From Deltaproteobacteria bacterium (GTDB lineage: Bacteria > Desulfobacterota > Syntrophia > Syntrophales > UBA8958): a stretch of 37,111 nt of DNA. The translations under genes were made by a program, and so were the position numbers. The notes under the pieces are model-generated. The model did no database searches. It was not told the DNA's origin and saw only the letters and a program-made list of their open reading frames with translations. How positions within the stretch are numbered: the first letter of the stretch is position 1; every line of letters begins with the position of its first letter. Where the stretch lies: the NCBI GenBank assembly GCA_026388335.1, contig JAPLJZ010000117.1:1-37111 (forward strand). The letters are read 5' to 3'. This document shows positions 26,025-33,551 of the stretch, piece after piece.

Positions 26025-26049
26025 TTATGTCATAATTGATCTATGTCAA
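26025..26049 (-). promoter_or_regulatory. Operator-like TTATGTCATAA motif and TTGACA box upstream of fdnG
   Basis: TTATG-T-CATAA (26025-26035) is an 11-base palindrome, with a second TATGTCA at 26042-26048. On the minus strand TTGACA (26049-26044) could be a -35 box, but no good -10 follows at 16-18 bases. The same TATGACATA-type word recurs at 30082-30103 and 36263-36299. Confidence 0.45.
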
Positions 26050-26184
26050 GCGCGGCATATCTACGCCATTTCGCCGCACTCGTCAAGGGAAAAATGAATA
26101 TAAACTCAAACAAATTAATATATTGTAGTAAATTAAACATAAGCCGGAACAATGGGGCGGCCGGAACGGGACATGAACCATTCT

Positions 26185-26214
26185 TTGACTTTTTCAAGCC
26201 TTGTCATGTATAAA
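26185..26214 (+). promoter_or_regulatory. Sigma-70 promoter of the storage-protein operon
   Basis: TTGACT (26185-26190), an 18-base spacer and TATAAA (26209-26214). Transcription would begin near 26221, about 40 bases before ATG 26263. This supports that start over upstream codons of the same frame at 26152. Confidence 0.6.
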
Positions 26215-26262
26215 TATCTACCAGATGGTATTTATGCCGTACCAAGAAGCATCAGGAGAAAG

Positions 26263-26988
26263 ATGCGCGTTTACATAGGTTTTGACGACACAGACATTTT
26301 GGATTCGGAATTCGGTACGGGCAAGGTGGCCCGCCGCTATGAAAGGCTGCTCCCTGCGGGCTGCCGGGTCTGGGGAGTGGTCCGCCAGCAGCTTTTGGTG
26401 GATCCCCGCATCCCCTATACCTCCCACAACAGTTCGGCCTGCGTCGTCGTGGAGGTAGCCGATCCCTCCCTGGCACCGTCCCTCTTGCCCCTGGCTATCG
26501 AGCACATTGAAAAGTCGTCCGCCGCGGGCAGCGATCCGGGGCTATGTTTCGTCTGTGCAGGGGACAAGTCCCTCCCGGCGCTGACAATCTTCGGTCGGCT
26601 CTGTACCGAAAGGATCATGACCCAGGCCGACGCCCGGCAAGCCGCCGGTGGCAGCCACCTTTCCGGGCACGGCGGAACGAATGACGGGATCATCGGCGCG
26701 GCGGCGGCCGTGGGCCTCACCGCCTCGGGATGGAACGGGCGCTTCATCGAGTTTGCCAATCTGCGGGAGTTTTCCGACCCGGTGTCGGTCGGAGAGCTGG
26801 CGATAAAAGGAATCCGGGCGGTTTCCCTGGAGCGGGATGCGATCTGTCCCGCCCCGGGCGATCTGGTCAGGACGAAAGGATGGCTCCGGCCAAGGCTGTG
26901 GGGGCACGAGGTGGTCCTCCCCGTGATGCCGGAGGGACCGGGCCGGTGGGAAAGCATGGGAGAAAAGAGAAAGAAGGACAAACCGTAA
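26263..26988 (+). CDS. TiaS-like N-terminal-domain protein, function unknown
   Basis: A 241-residue protein from ATG 26263, which has AGGAG four bases upstream; the open frame begins at 26152 but the promoter lies inside that extension. The first residues, MRVYIGFDDTD, and the later GHGGTNDGIIGAAAAVGL resemble the 'GIDDTD' catalytic region of archaeal TiaS (tRNA-Ile2 agmatinylcytidine synthetase) and related DUF1743 proteins. The full TiaS length (over 400 residues) and its C-terminal tRNA-binding parts are missing, so a tRNA role is unlikely. It is the first gene of an operon with a molybdenum-storage homologue, and may therefore act in metal or nucleotide handling. The C-terminus is basic (EKRKKDKP). 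Function not assigned. Confidence 0.65.
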   Translation: MRVYIGFDDTDILDSEFGTGKVARRYERLLPAGCRVWGVVRQQLLVDPRIPYTSHNSSACVVVEVADPSLAPSLLPLAIEHIEKSSAAGSDPGLCFVCAGDKSLPALTIFGRLCTERIMTQADARQAAGGSHLSGHGGTNDGIIGAAAAVGLTASGWNGRFIEFANLREFSDPVSVGELAIKGIRAVSLERDAICPAPGDLVRTKGWLRPRLWGHEVVLPVMPEGPGRWESMGEKRKKDKP

Positions 26989-27007
26989 ATTTTAAGGAGG
27001 TGTGATC

Positions 27008-27226
27008 ATGGCAGGGAAAATTTTTTACCGGGAACGCCGGAAGGTGGGAGAAAAGGAAAAGAAACCACGCTTCAAGCTCGTCGCCGTTGCCGATGTGGAC
27101 CTGAAGTTTTACAGCGAACACCTGCGCAAGAAAGAGCTGGAAGAAATTGCCGCCACTGTGGGCGCGGAACTGGTCCTCTTGAAGGCCCCCAAGGATAAAG
27201 ACGAAGAAATCGAAGTCAAAGGATAG
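27008..27226 (+). CDS. Small charged protein in the storage-protein operon
   Basis: A 72-residue protein from ATG 27008 with AAGGAGG seven bases upstream; a GTG at 27002 is less likely. It is rich in Lys and Glu. The sequence FKLVAVADVDLKFYSEHLRKKELEEIA suggests a strand followed by a long helix, then a second strand (AELVLLKAP) and a charged tail. No family recognised. It lies 19 bases after the TiaS-like gene and 12 bases before the storage-protein homologue, so it is co-translated with them and may be a partner subunit. Confidence 0.7.
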   Translation: MAGKIFYRERRKVGEKEKKPRFKLVAVADVDLKFYSEHLRKKELEEIAATVGAELVLLKAPKDKDEEIEVKG

Positions 27227-27238
27227 GGAGACAAATTC

Positions 27239-28069
27239 ATGGCCCTGTTAAGAGAGCGGGACGGACGCAGACTGCATGTGAAGAGCAAACTGATGGGGGA
27301 GAGTCTGGTTGGAAAGACCTTTCTGGAGGGTCTCACCATCGCGCCGCAGCAGCGGCTGTTTCCCGACGTGAATGTCGTCAAGATCGGCGGGCAATCCATC
27401 TGTGATCGGGGGATCAAGGCATTGCCCGCCCTCGTCAAGGAAATCGCCGCCTGTAAAAAGGACCACAAGATGCTTCTGACGACGGGCGGCGGCACCCGAA
27501 GCCGCCATATCTACTCCATCGGCCTGGAGTTGGGCATGCCTACGGGGATCATCGCGAAGTTCGGAAGTTCCGTCTCCGAACAGAACGCCCTGCTGGTTTC
27601 CACCCTACTCTCTCCCTGGGGGGGCATCAAGATCGGTCACGATGAAGTAATCAAGCTCTCCACCTACTTTGCCCAGGATTGCCTCCCCGTCATGCACGGT
27701 ATGCCCCCCTACGATTATTTCGCCCTGCCCACCTCCAAATCGCGTCTTCCCGTCCACCGCACCGATGTGGGAACCCTGGTCCTGGCCAATCTCATCGGCG
27801 CCAAGAGCTGTATCCTTATCAAAGATGAACAGGGGCTATATACGGACGATCCGAAGAAAAATGCCAAGGCGACCTTCATTCCCGAGATCAGCGTTACGGA
27901 CCTCCTGGCGAAGGACCTGGACGATCTGATCATCGAACGCCCCTGCCTGGAGATCCTCCAGAATAGTGAAGTAATTGACCGGATCCAGATCATCAACGGC
28001 CTGGAGGCGGGGAACCTAACCAAGGCCCTGCAGGGCGAACCCGTCGGAACGATTATCTATAGAAAATGA
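27239..28069 (+). CDS. Molybdenum storage protein (MoSto) subunit homologue, amino-acid-kinase fold
   Basis: A 276-residue protein of the amino-acid-kinase (UMP-kinase-like) superfamily. VNVVKIGGQSICDRG near residue 40, TTGGGTRSRHIYSIGLELGMPTG near 80 and GSSVSEQNALLV match Azotobacter MosA/MosB as I remember them, and the length equals theirs. MoSto subunits form a hexameric cage that packs molybdate or tungstate as polyoxometalates using ATP. Azotobacter has two different subunits; only one is seen here, so it may form a homo-oligomer or pair with the small protein before it. Its setting among formate dehydrogenases and a molybdate transporter supports a metal-store role over UMP kinase. 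GGGAG precedes ATG 27239. Confidence 0.85.
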   Translation: MALLRERDGRRLHVKSKLMGESLVGKTFLEGLTIAPQQRLFPDVNVVKIGGQSICDRGIKALPALVKEIAACKKDHKMLLTTGGGTRSRHIYSIGLELGMPTGIIAKFGSSVSEQNALLVSTLLSPWGGIKIGHDEVIKLSTYFAQDCLPVMHGMPPYDYFALPTSKSRLPVHRTDVGTLVLANLIGAKSCILIKDEQGLYTDDPKKNAKATFIPEISVTDLLAKDLDDLIIERPCLEILQNSEVIDRIQIINGLEAGNLTKALQGEPVGTIIYRK

Positions 28070-28214
28070 AGTCCCCATCAATGGCATAAATGCCATCCAT
28101 AATGCGTGGCAAAATAGCATCGCTTTTTGTTTAAGAATGAATAGTTATGCACATTCAAACGTGTGCAAAAGTTGAGTTAATAGTAGAAATCTTTTAAAAA
28201 GGAGGAGGGGCAAG

Positions 28215-29033
28215 ATGGATGCAAAAGATCAGAAGTTGACCTTGGACTTGGGTGATGGAGTGAAGATGGAACTGGTCCTGATTCCTGCGGGCAAGTTCCT
28301 GATGGGTTCGCCGGAGACGGAGAACGGTCACACAATTTATGAAGGGCCTCAGCACGAGGTCACCTTCGCGAAGCCCTTTTATATGAGCGCTTATCTGGTC
28401 ACGAGGGAACAGTGGGTTCAAATAATGGCCAGTGACCCCAGTGAGTGTTCAAAACACCACAAAGCCCGATTTTTCCGTCCAGAGCATTTGGGACAAATGA
28501 TGGGCGGTGACCCCAGCCAAATGCCAGGGAATCCCGATCAGCCCGTGGATAGCGTCAGTTGGAAAGATGCCCAGGGGTTCTGTGCAAAGTTAAGCGCATT
28601 GACCGGTAAAAATGTTCGCTTGCCCGGCGAGGCGGAGTGGGAATATGCTTGTCGGGCCGGATCGACTACCCGCTTTTGTTTCGGAGACGATCCGGATTGT
28701 AGCAAGCTTACTGAATATGCCTGGTTTACTGCCAATAGTGACGATTATACATATTCAGTAGGCCAGAAAAAACCCAATGATTGGGGATTGCATGACATGC
28801 ATGGCAACGTTGTGGAGTGGTGTCAGGATGGGCTGCACTATACTTACGATGGCGCCCCCACCGATGGCGGTGTCTGGGATGCTAATTCAATTATAACTCC
28901 GTCTGGGATTTGCCACATGATGCGTGGCGGATGTAACAACAGCCATGGCGAAGGCTGCCGTTCCGCTGGTCGCGACTGGGGTCCCATGAAAAACCGTTGT
29001 GGCGATGTCGGTTTCAGGGTCGTGGTTTTATAG
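28215..29033 (+). CDS. Formylglycine-generating enzyme-like protein (SUMF1/FGE-sulfatase family)
   Basis: A 272-residue protein with the SUMF1 fold: MELVLIPAGKFLMGSPE at the start, HEVTFAKPFYMSAYLVTREQW, VSWKDAQGFCAKLS, RLPGEAEWEYACRAG, GLHDMHGNVVEWCQD and a C-terminal RGGCNNSH...CGDVGFRVVV. The family oxidises a sulfatase Cys to formylglycine, or forms C-S bonds or binds ligands in other members. The C-terminal part contains Cys residues (GGCNN, GEGCRSAGRDW), where true FGE has copper-binding Cys; exact equivalence needs alignment. There is no signal peptide and no sulfatase nearby. GGAGGAGG precedes ATG 28215. Base composition is lower in GC than its neighbours and it has its own terminator, suggesting a separate insertion. 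Confidence 0.88.
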   Translation: MDAKDQKLTLDLGDGVKMELVLIPAGKFLMGSPETENGHTIYEGPQHEVTFAKPFYMSAYLVTREQWVQIMASDPSECSKHHKARFFRPEHLGQMMGGDPSQMPGNPDQPVDSVSWKDAQGFCAKLSALTGKNVRLPGEAEWEYACRAGSTTRFCFGDDPDCSKLTEYAWFTANSDDYTYSVGQKKPNDWGLHDMHGNVVEWCQDGLHYTYDGAPTDGGVWDANSIITPSGICHMMRGGCNNSHGEGCRSAGRDWGPMKNRCGDVGFRVVVL

Positions 29034-29067
29034 TCAATCCTTAAAATAATCCACGCTTGATGGAATT

Positions 29068-29108
29068 AACAAGGCCCTTACCGTTGTGGTGATAAGGGCC
29101 TTGTTTTT
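29068..29108 (+). terminator. Rho-independent terminator after the FGE-like gene
   Basis: AACAAGGCCCTTA (29068-29080) pairs perfectly with TAAGGGCCTTGTT (29093-29105), followed by a T run. It lies between this gene and the convergent fdhE. Confidence 0.9.
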
Positions 29109-29124
29109 AATAATATTGGTAGCA

Positions 29125-30024
29125 TTATTCACCTGATGTGGCACACAATTCGAAAGCATTCCATGCGCAGTTCACCATGGGAGAAAGATCTTTCTCCTGC
29201 ATGATGACATCCAGGTGGGTGAGGCTGAGGGCCGAAACATCCAGTTCGTGATCGTTCAGGTCGCTCACCCGGTTGAGGGTGACAAGGTAGCGTTGGCACT
29301 TATCACAACTGAAGGCCGCTTCCTGGGTCCTGTTTTCCACATAGAAAAAGTCCATGCCCTCCTGGGCCTCGTGCTCACAATAAGGACAGATCACCCGGCT
29401 GAAGAGCCAGTCATGACCGCACTGGGAACAGTGGAGCCAGCGGCGGGTTATCTTCTCCTCGATCAAGGCGATCGTGGGAAAGGCGCCACAGATGGGGCAG
29501 TAACCCTTCTTCCATTCGGCGCCGCCGATCAGCGCTACGGCATCAGGACGCCGCTTTTCCAGAACGATCCTCGTCAACTGATTAAGAAGGAGGGCGATAC
29601 CCTGGGGGCCGGCAGGAAGGTCGGCGGACCAGAGTTTGATGATATCCTCGCCATGATCGGAAAAGGTTCGAAAATAATCATAGATGTCCAGTCCGCCTTT
29701 GCGCCCGGCTTCTTCAAGACGGTCCATATCCTCCCGGAGACCGGGGAAACCTTCCTTTATGGCGGCTGTCATTGCGGATACCATCTCCTTCCAGGGATCA
29801 TCAGGAGAGAAAAACCGCAGTTGCCGGACCAGAGAAACGCCGCCGGTAAACCGGATCGGATCGAAGCCGGGTAAAGGAATCGATTTCAATTTTCCCTTCG
29901 CAAGGAAGCGAATCCTTGCGATCAGAACCGGGCGGAAGGCCCCGATGATTTCCCGGCTGTGGGGGTTCTTTTCGATCTCCCGGTCCATGATCTCATTGAG
30001 CGTCTCTATCTCCTGTTTCATCAT
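29125..30024 (-). CDS. fdhE: Formate dehydrogenase accessory protein FdhE
   Basis: A 299-residue protein with the hallmark of FdhE: a helical N-terminal half and a C-terminal half with four CxxC pairs (CPICGAFP, CSQCGHDW, CPYCEHEA, CDKCQRYL) forming rubredoxin-like metal sites. FdhE binds the formate dehydrogenase alpha subunit and is needed for its activity after assembly. ATG 30024 is chosen because GGAAG lies just upstream and the promoter (-10 at 30055-30050) lies inside the longer open frame to 30150. It is transcribed away from modA, sharing a 148-base control region with it. Confidence 0.93.
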   Translation of the reverse strand: MMKQEIETLNEIMDREIEKNPHSREIIGAFRPVLIARIRFLAKGKLKSIPLPGFDPIRFTGGVSLVRQLRFFSPDDPWKEMVSAMTAAIKEGFPGLREDMDRLEEAGRKGGLDIYDYFRTFSDHGEDIIKLWSADLPAGPQGIALLLNQLTRIVLEKRRPDAVALIGGAEWKKGYCPICGAFPTIALIEEKITRRWLHCSQCGHDWLFSRVICPYCEHEAQEGMDFFYVENRTQEAAFSCDKCQRYLVTLNRVSDLNDHELDVSALSLTHLDVIMQEKDLSPMVNCAWNAFELCATSGE

Positions 30025-30049
30025 CAAGACTTCCTTTTTTTGCTTCCCC

Positions 30050-30077
30050 TCTATACGATGGAAAAGACTCGTGTCAA
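30050..30077 (-). promoter_or_regulatory. Sigma-70 promoter of fdhE
   Basis: On the minus strand TTGACA (30077-30072), a 16-base spacer and TATAGA (30055-30050). The start would be about 20 bases before ATG 30024. Confidence 0.6.
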
Positions 30078-30080
30078 GCG

Positions 30081-30104
30081 ATATATGACATATATGACAT
30101 ATGG
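30081..30104. promoter_or_regulatory. Operator-like tandem TATATGACA repeats between fdhE and modA
   Basis: TATATGACA occurs twice in direct tandem (30082-30090 and 30091-30099), followed by TATG. The site lies between the back-to-back -35 boxes of the fdhE and modA promoters, so one bound regulator could control both. Related TATGACATA words precede fdnG and the second formate dehydrogenase. Confidence 0.55.
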
Positions 30105-30107
30105 GGG

Positions 30108-30136
30108 TTGACTTTCTCGCTGATTTTTTGTATTGA
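30108..30136 (+). promoter_or_regulatory. Sigma-70 promoter of modA, followed by a palindrome
   Basis: TTGACT (30108-30113), a 17-base spacer and TATTGA (30131-30136); start near 30143. The perfect palindrome TAACATATGTTA (30145-30156) would cover the first transcribed bases, a typical repressor position. Confidence 0.6.
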
Positions 30137-30172
30137 GCCAAACGTAACATATGTTAAAGGAGGTATAAGTCA

Positions 30173-30913
30173 TTGAAACGCCATCTTCTAATCGCTGTTC
30201 TTGTTTTTTTTCTTTTCATCTCTCCCGCTTCCGCCCAGAATAAACTTCATGTCGCCGTGGCGGCGAATTTCATTTCCACCTTTCAGGAATTGACCCAGTT
30301 GTTTGAAAAACAAACGGGGATACCCGTAGAGGCGACCTACGCCTCCACCGGTCAGCTTTACACCCAGATTGTTAACGGCGCCCCCTACGACCTCTTTCTT
30401 TCCGCCGACCGGGAAAAACCGGACCTCCTCCATCAGGCAGGACGGGCGGACGTCCCTTTTGTCTATGCCTCGGGACAGGCGGTCCTCTGGACGAACCGGA
30501 AGGATCTGTGTCCCCTTAAGAACTGGCGGGAGGTCATGGCCGTACCCGGTCTGAATAAGATCGCCGTCGCCAACCCGAAAACCGCCCCCTATGGCGCGGC
30601 GGCAATGGAGGCGTTGAAGAAAACCGGCGCCCTGGAGAATGTGCAAGGGAAGCTTGTTTACGCCCAGAATATCGCCCAAGCCTTTCAATATGCCGCTACG
30701 GGCAGCGTGGATGCGGGATTCTGCGCCTTGTCCGCCACTTTATCGGCTGAGGGAAGGAGGGGATGTTTTTTTTCCATAGATGAGGCCCCGCCCATCGTCC
30801 AGGGGGCCTGCCTCCTGAAAAGGACGGCCCATCGCGAAGCGGCGGAAAAGTTTGCCAGATTCCTGGCCTCACCGGAGGCCGGAGCAGTCAAAAAGAAATA
30901 CGGGTACAAGTAA
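30173..30913 (+). CDS. modA: Molybdate (or tungstate) ABC transporter binding protein ModA
   Basis: A 246-residue periplasmic protein. The signal peptide runs to about residue 22 (ISPASAQ). The mature part starts with LHVAVAANFISTFQELTQLFEKQTGI, followed by YASTGQLYTQIVNGAPYDLFLSAD (oxyanion contacts by Ser and backbone), IAVANPKTAPYGAAA and YAQNIAQAFQYAATGSVDAGF. These are classic ModA segments; preference for W or Mo cannot be read. The start is TTG 30173, ten bases after AAAGGAGG, because no ATG or GTG fits the frame closer. First gene of modABC. Confidence 0.93.
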   Translation: MKRHLLIAVLVFFLFISPASAQNKLHVAVAANFISTFQELTQLFEKQTGIPVEATYASTGQLYTQIVNGAPYDLFLSADREKPDLLHQAGRADVPFVYASGQAVLWTNRKDLCPLKNWREVMAVPGLNKIAVANPKTAPYGAAAMEALKKTGALENVQGKLVYAQNIAQAFQYAATGSVDAGFCALSATLSAEGRRGCFFSIDEAPPIVQGACLLKRTAHREAAEKFARFLASPEAGAVKKKYGYK

Positions 30914-30987
30914 CGGCTTGGGATGAGAATTTTTAGACCTGACATATTGGAAATGTCGTTGCATAAACTTCCTGGAGAGACGTGATC

Positions 30988-31644
30988 ATGGACTGGACAG
31001 CCCTTTTTCTTTCCCTGAAACTCGCCTTGGTCGCTACCACGATCCTGATGCTCGTCACCGCGCCCCTGGCCTGCCTGATGGCTTACAGCCGCCTGCCGGG
31101 GAAGGCCTTCCTGGAAGCATTCATCAACCTGCCCCTGGCTATGCCGCCTACGGTCGTCGGGTTTTACCTGCTGATCATGATGGGTCCCGAAGGCTGGCTC
31201 GGGGGCCTGTGGACGAGGGCGACAGGATCGCCGCTCCTCTTCACCTTTACCGGGATTGTCATCGCTTCCATCATCTACAGCATCCCCTTTGCCCTGCAAC
31301 CGATGCGGGCGGCCTTTGAAAAGATCGACCCCCGGCTGATCGAGAGCGCCCGGATTCTCGGTCTTTCTCCGCCGGCTATTTTCGCCCGAGTGATCATCCC
31401 CAACAGTCTTAACGGAATCGCCGCTTCGGCCATCCTCGTTTTTCTCCATACCCTGGGGGCCTTCGGTGTTATTCTCATGGTGGGGGGCAGTGTGCCGGGC
31501 CAGACCCGGGTGGCATCCGTCGCTATTTACGAGGCCGTGGAGACCCTGCAATATGGCAGCGCCGCCATGATGTCCCTGGCCCTGCTGCCGATCTGCTACA
31601 TCTTTCTCCTCGTTGTCCACCGCCTGACCAGGAGCCAGTCATGA
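30988..31644 (+). CDS. modB: Molybdate ABC transporter permease ModB
   Basis: A 218-residue inner-membrane protein with about five helices. The ABC-permease EAA loop is seen as ESARILGLSPPAIFARVIIP. LPLAMPPTVVGFYLL is characteristic of ModB. ATG 30988 is preferred over GTG 30982 because GGAGAG is then at proper distance. The stop codon overlaps the start of modC by the four bases ATGA. Confidence 0.93.
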   Translation: MDWTALFLSLKLALVATTILMLVTAPLACLMAYSRLPGKAFLEAFINLPLAMPPTVVGFYLLIMMGPEGWLGGLWTRATGSPLLFTFTGIVIASIIYSIPFALQPMRAAFEKIDPRLIESARILGLSPPAIFARVIIPNSLNGIAASAILVFLHTLGAFGVILMVGGSVPGQTRVASVAIYEAVETLQYGSAAMMSLALLPICYIFLLVVHRLTRSQS

Positions 31645-32360
31645 ATCTTCAGATCCGCATCCGGAAACACCTGCCCCACTTCGAGCTGTCCATCGACGTC
31701 AACTGCCCGGCGGAGACGATGACCGTTGTTATCGGTCCCTCCGGCGCCGGCAAGACCACCCTGATGCGCATCATCGCGGGGCTGGATAAACCTGTAGAGG
31801 GGTTTATACAATTCGGCGACGAGGTCTGGTTGGACACAAAGCGGCGGATTTTCCTGCCGCCGCAGAAACGCCGTCTCGGCTATGTCTTCCAGGATTATCC
31901 CCTCTTTCCCCATTTGAGCATCCACGACAATGCCGCCTTTGCCACCGGCGCCAGGAAGGACGTCGTTCAGGAACTGCTGGAGCGTTTCGGCATCCGGCAT
32001 TTGCAGGATCGCAAGCCCGACGCAGTATCGGGCGGGGAGCGCCAGCGGTGCGCCATCTGCCAAGCCCTGGCCAGGGAACCCCGGCTGCTCCTTCTCGACG
32101 AACCCTTTTCCGCCCTGGATGTTTTCACCCGCCGGGATCTCCGGGATGAATTGCGCAACCTGAAAGAAGAACTGCGCATGCCCGTGATTTATGTGACCCA
32201 CGACGTCAACGAGGCGCTTTATTTAGCCGATGATCTCTTGCCCATTGTCGAGGGCCGGGTGGACCGGGAATGGATGCAGCGCTCCCTTGTGCGGGTGGAC
32301 GATGCGAGACCCGAACGGGCCAAGGCGGTCCGGGAACCGAGACTGTCCCTTGCTTACTAA
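31641..32360 (+). CDS. modC: Molybdate ABC transporter ATPase ModC, short form
   Basis: A 239-residue ABC ATPase: Walker A GPSGAGKTTLM (about residue 32), Q-loop VFQDYPLFPHL, signature VSGGERQR, Walker B LLLLDEPFSALD and switch VTHDVNEA. It ends soon after the nucleotide-binding domain and so lacks the C-terminal TOBE/Mop domain (about 110 residues) of E. coli ModC, which senses molybdate. Drives import through ModB from ModA. Translationally coupled to modB. A palindromic repeat begins two bases after the stop codon. Confidence 0.92.
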   Translation: MNLQIRIRKHLPHFELSIDVNCPAETMTVVIGPSGAGKTTLMRIIAGLDKPVEGFIQFGDEVWLDTKRRIFLPPQKRRLGYVFQDYPLFPHLSIHDNAAFATGARKDVVQELLERFGIRHLQDRKPDAVSGGERQRCAICQALAREPRLLLLDEPFSALDVFTRRDLRDELRNLKEELRMPVIYVTHDVNEALYLADDLLPIVEGRVDREWMQRSLVRVDDARPERAKAVREPRLSLAY

Positions 32361-32361
32361 C

Positions 32362-32474
32362 GGGGTCAGAGAAAGCTGGGGTCAGACTTACTAATAGACA
32401 TTTGACATCAAATGTCTATTAGTAAGTCTGACCCCAGCAATCACCTTAAATGTCAACAAGTAAGTCTGACCCCC
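32362..32474. repeat. REP-like palindromic element with a perfect 31-bp-arm hairpin
   Basis: Bases 32375-32438 are a perfect inverted repeat, 31 bases per arm with a CA spacer; the arm begins GCTGGGGTCAGACTTACTAA. It is flanked by a short GGGGTCAGA (32362-32370) and by a partial third copy ending AAGTAAGTCTGACCCC (32458-32473). The GGGGTCAG ends are familiar from REP/MITE elements mobilised by IS200-like tyrosine transposases; none is encoded here. It can also act as a terminator after modC. Confidence 0.8.
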
Positions 32475-32497
32475 TATTAAAAGGAGTTGATACATTT

Positions 32498-33064
32498 ATG
32501 AAAATTGCTGCTTATTCCTATGACGAGTATGTCCATTTAGTGAAATCATTTCACGGAAGCCTGGCCCCGGGGCTGGTTATCGGAGGCTTTATTGTGGATC
32601 TGGCCCTGAAAAACCTCCCTGAGGGGGAGTTCTTCGACGCTATCTGCGAAACTTCGGTCTGCCTACCCGATGCCGTCCAACTGCTGACGCCCTGCACGAT
32701 CGGCAACGGCTGGCTGAAGGTCTTCGACCTGGGCCGATTTGCCGTGACCCTATATGAAAAAGAAAAGGGGAAGGGAATCCGGGTATATCTCGATACAGAG
32801 AAACTGAAGTCCTGGCCGGAATTCAATGCCTGGTATTTCAAGCTGAAACCAAAAAAGGAACAGGATTTCGAGCTCCTCATGTCACAGATCAAGGAGGCCG
32901 GTCCCTCGGTCCTCAGTACGCAGCCGGTCTGTGTAAAACCGGAGCATACGGTCAAGCGACGCATGGGGCCCACCGCCGTCTGTCCCTCCTGCGGCGAGGC
33001 CTATCCCTTAAGAGACGGCACACCCTGCCTGGGCTGTCAGGGCCGCGCACCCTATGTGGAATAA
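32498..33064 (+). CDS. fmdE: FmdE family protein with C-terminal zinc ribbon
   Basis: A 188-residue protein from ATG 32498 (AAGGAG upstream; the open frame reaches back into the palindromic repeat). FHGSLAPGLVIGGFIVDLAL is the FmdE-type motif with conserved Cys later (CETSVCLPDAVQLLTPCTIGNGWLKV, cited as location near 50-75). The C-terminus has a four-Cys ribbon, CPSCGEAYP and CLGCQG. FmdE co-purifies with methanogen formylmethanofuran dehydrogenase, but bacterial members stand near molybdenum enzymes and their role is not settled; a part in formate dehydrogenase metal-cofactor supply is an inference from this setting. Confidence 0.85.
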   Translation: MKIAAYSYDEYVHLVKSFHGSLAPGLVIGGFIVDLALKNLPEGEFFDAICETSVCLPDAVQLLTPCTIGNGWLKVFDLGRFAVTLYEKEKGKGIRVYLDTEKLKSWPEFNAWYFKLKPKKEQDFELLMSQIKEAGPSVLSTQPVCVKPEHTVKRRMGPTAVCPSCGEAYPLRDGTPCLGCQGRAPYVE

Positions 33065-33134
33065 AATGATTAAAACCAAAATCCTTGACTATTCAATGGT
33101 CATTCATTAGGCTTTCCCGAAGAAGGAAACGGAC

Positions 33135-33503
33135 ATGGAGATCAAATATAAAATCTGGATCGAAAAAGATGGGAAAGTCATCTTCGGACATGGCCGCGAA
33201 GAACTGTTCCAGGCCATTGACGAATGCCACAGCCTCAACGCCGCAGCGAAAAAGCTCGGCATGTCCTACCGCGCCGCCTGGGGTCGCTTGCGGGCCTCGG
33301 AAGAGCGACTGGGCGTCAAACTCGTAGAGAGCGACGCCGCGAAAAAAGGCATGACCCTGACACCGGCAGCCAAGACCCTCCTGGAAAAATTCCGGCGTCT
33401 GGAGAGTGAAGCCGACGCCTATCTTCATAAGACAAGTCGCGAACTTTCCGCCCTCCTGGAGAGCGACACCAAGCCGGCTATCGACGAGAAGAAAAAAGGG
33501 TAA
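33135..33503 (+). CDS. modE: ModE-type regulator, DNA-binding domain only
   Basis: A 122-residue protein with the LysR-like winged helix-turn-helix of ModE: FQAIDECHSLNAAAKKLGMSYRAAWGRLRASEERLG, of which NAAAKKLGMSYRAAWGRL holds the recognition helix, then LVESDAAKKGMTLTPAAKTLLEKF. It lacks the C-terminal Mop domains that bind molybdate in E. coli ModE (262 residues), so it must sense metal through a partner or not at all. It is near modABC, fdhE and both formate dehydrogenases, so it is the best candidate for the protein that binds the TATGACATA-type sites. ATG 33135 follows AAGAAGGA. Confidence 0.85.
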   Translation: MEIKYKIWIEKDGKVIFGHGREELFQAIDECHSLNAAAKKLGMSYRAAWGRLRASEERLGVKLVESDAAKKGMTLTPAAKTLLEKFRRLESEADAYLHKTSRELSALLESDTKPAIDEKKKG

Positions 33504-33528
33504 AGCAACCAACTTCGGCGCTTTACCC
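33488..33528 (-). terminator. Rho-independent terminator of the second formate dehydrogenase gene
   Basis: GGGTAAAGC (33498-33506) pairs with GCTTTACCC (33520-33528); on the minus strand the stem is followed by TTTTTTC. It overlaps the 3' end of modE, and may also slow transcription from that side. Confidence 0.75.
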
Positions 33529-33551
33529 CATACTCAGAAACAATTTCTCCG

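Noticed and set aside
26152-26262. N-terminal extension of the TiaS-like gene
   Set aside because: A sigma-70 promoter lies inside it and the ATG at 26263 has a good ribosome binding site directly before the conserved MRVYIGFDDTD.
28080-28095. ATGGCATAAATGCCAT as a terminator of the storage-protein operon
   Set aside because: The stem is short and no T run follows it directly.
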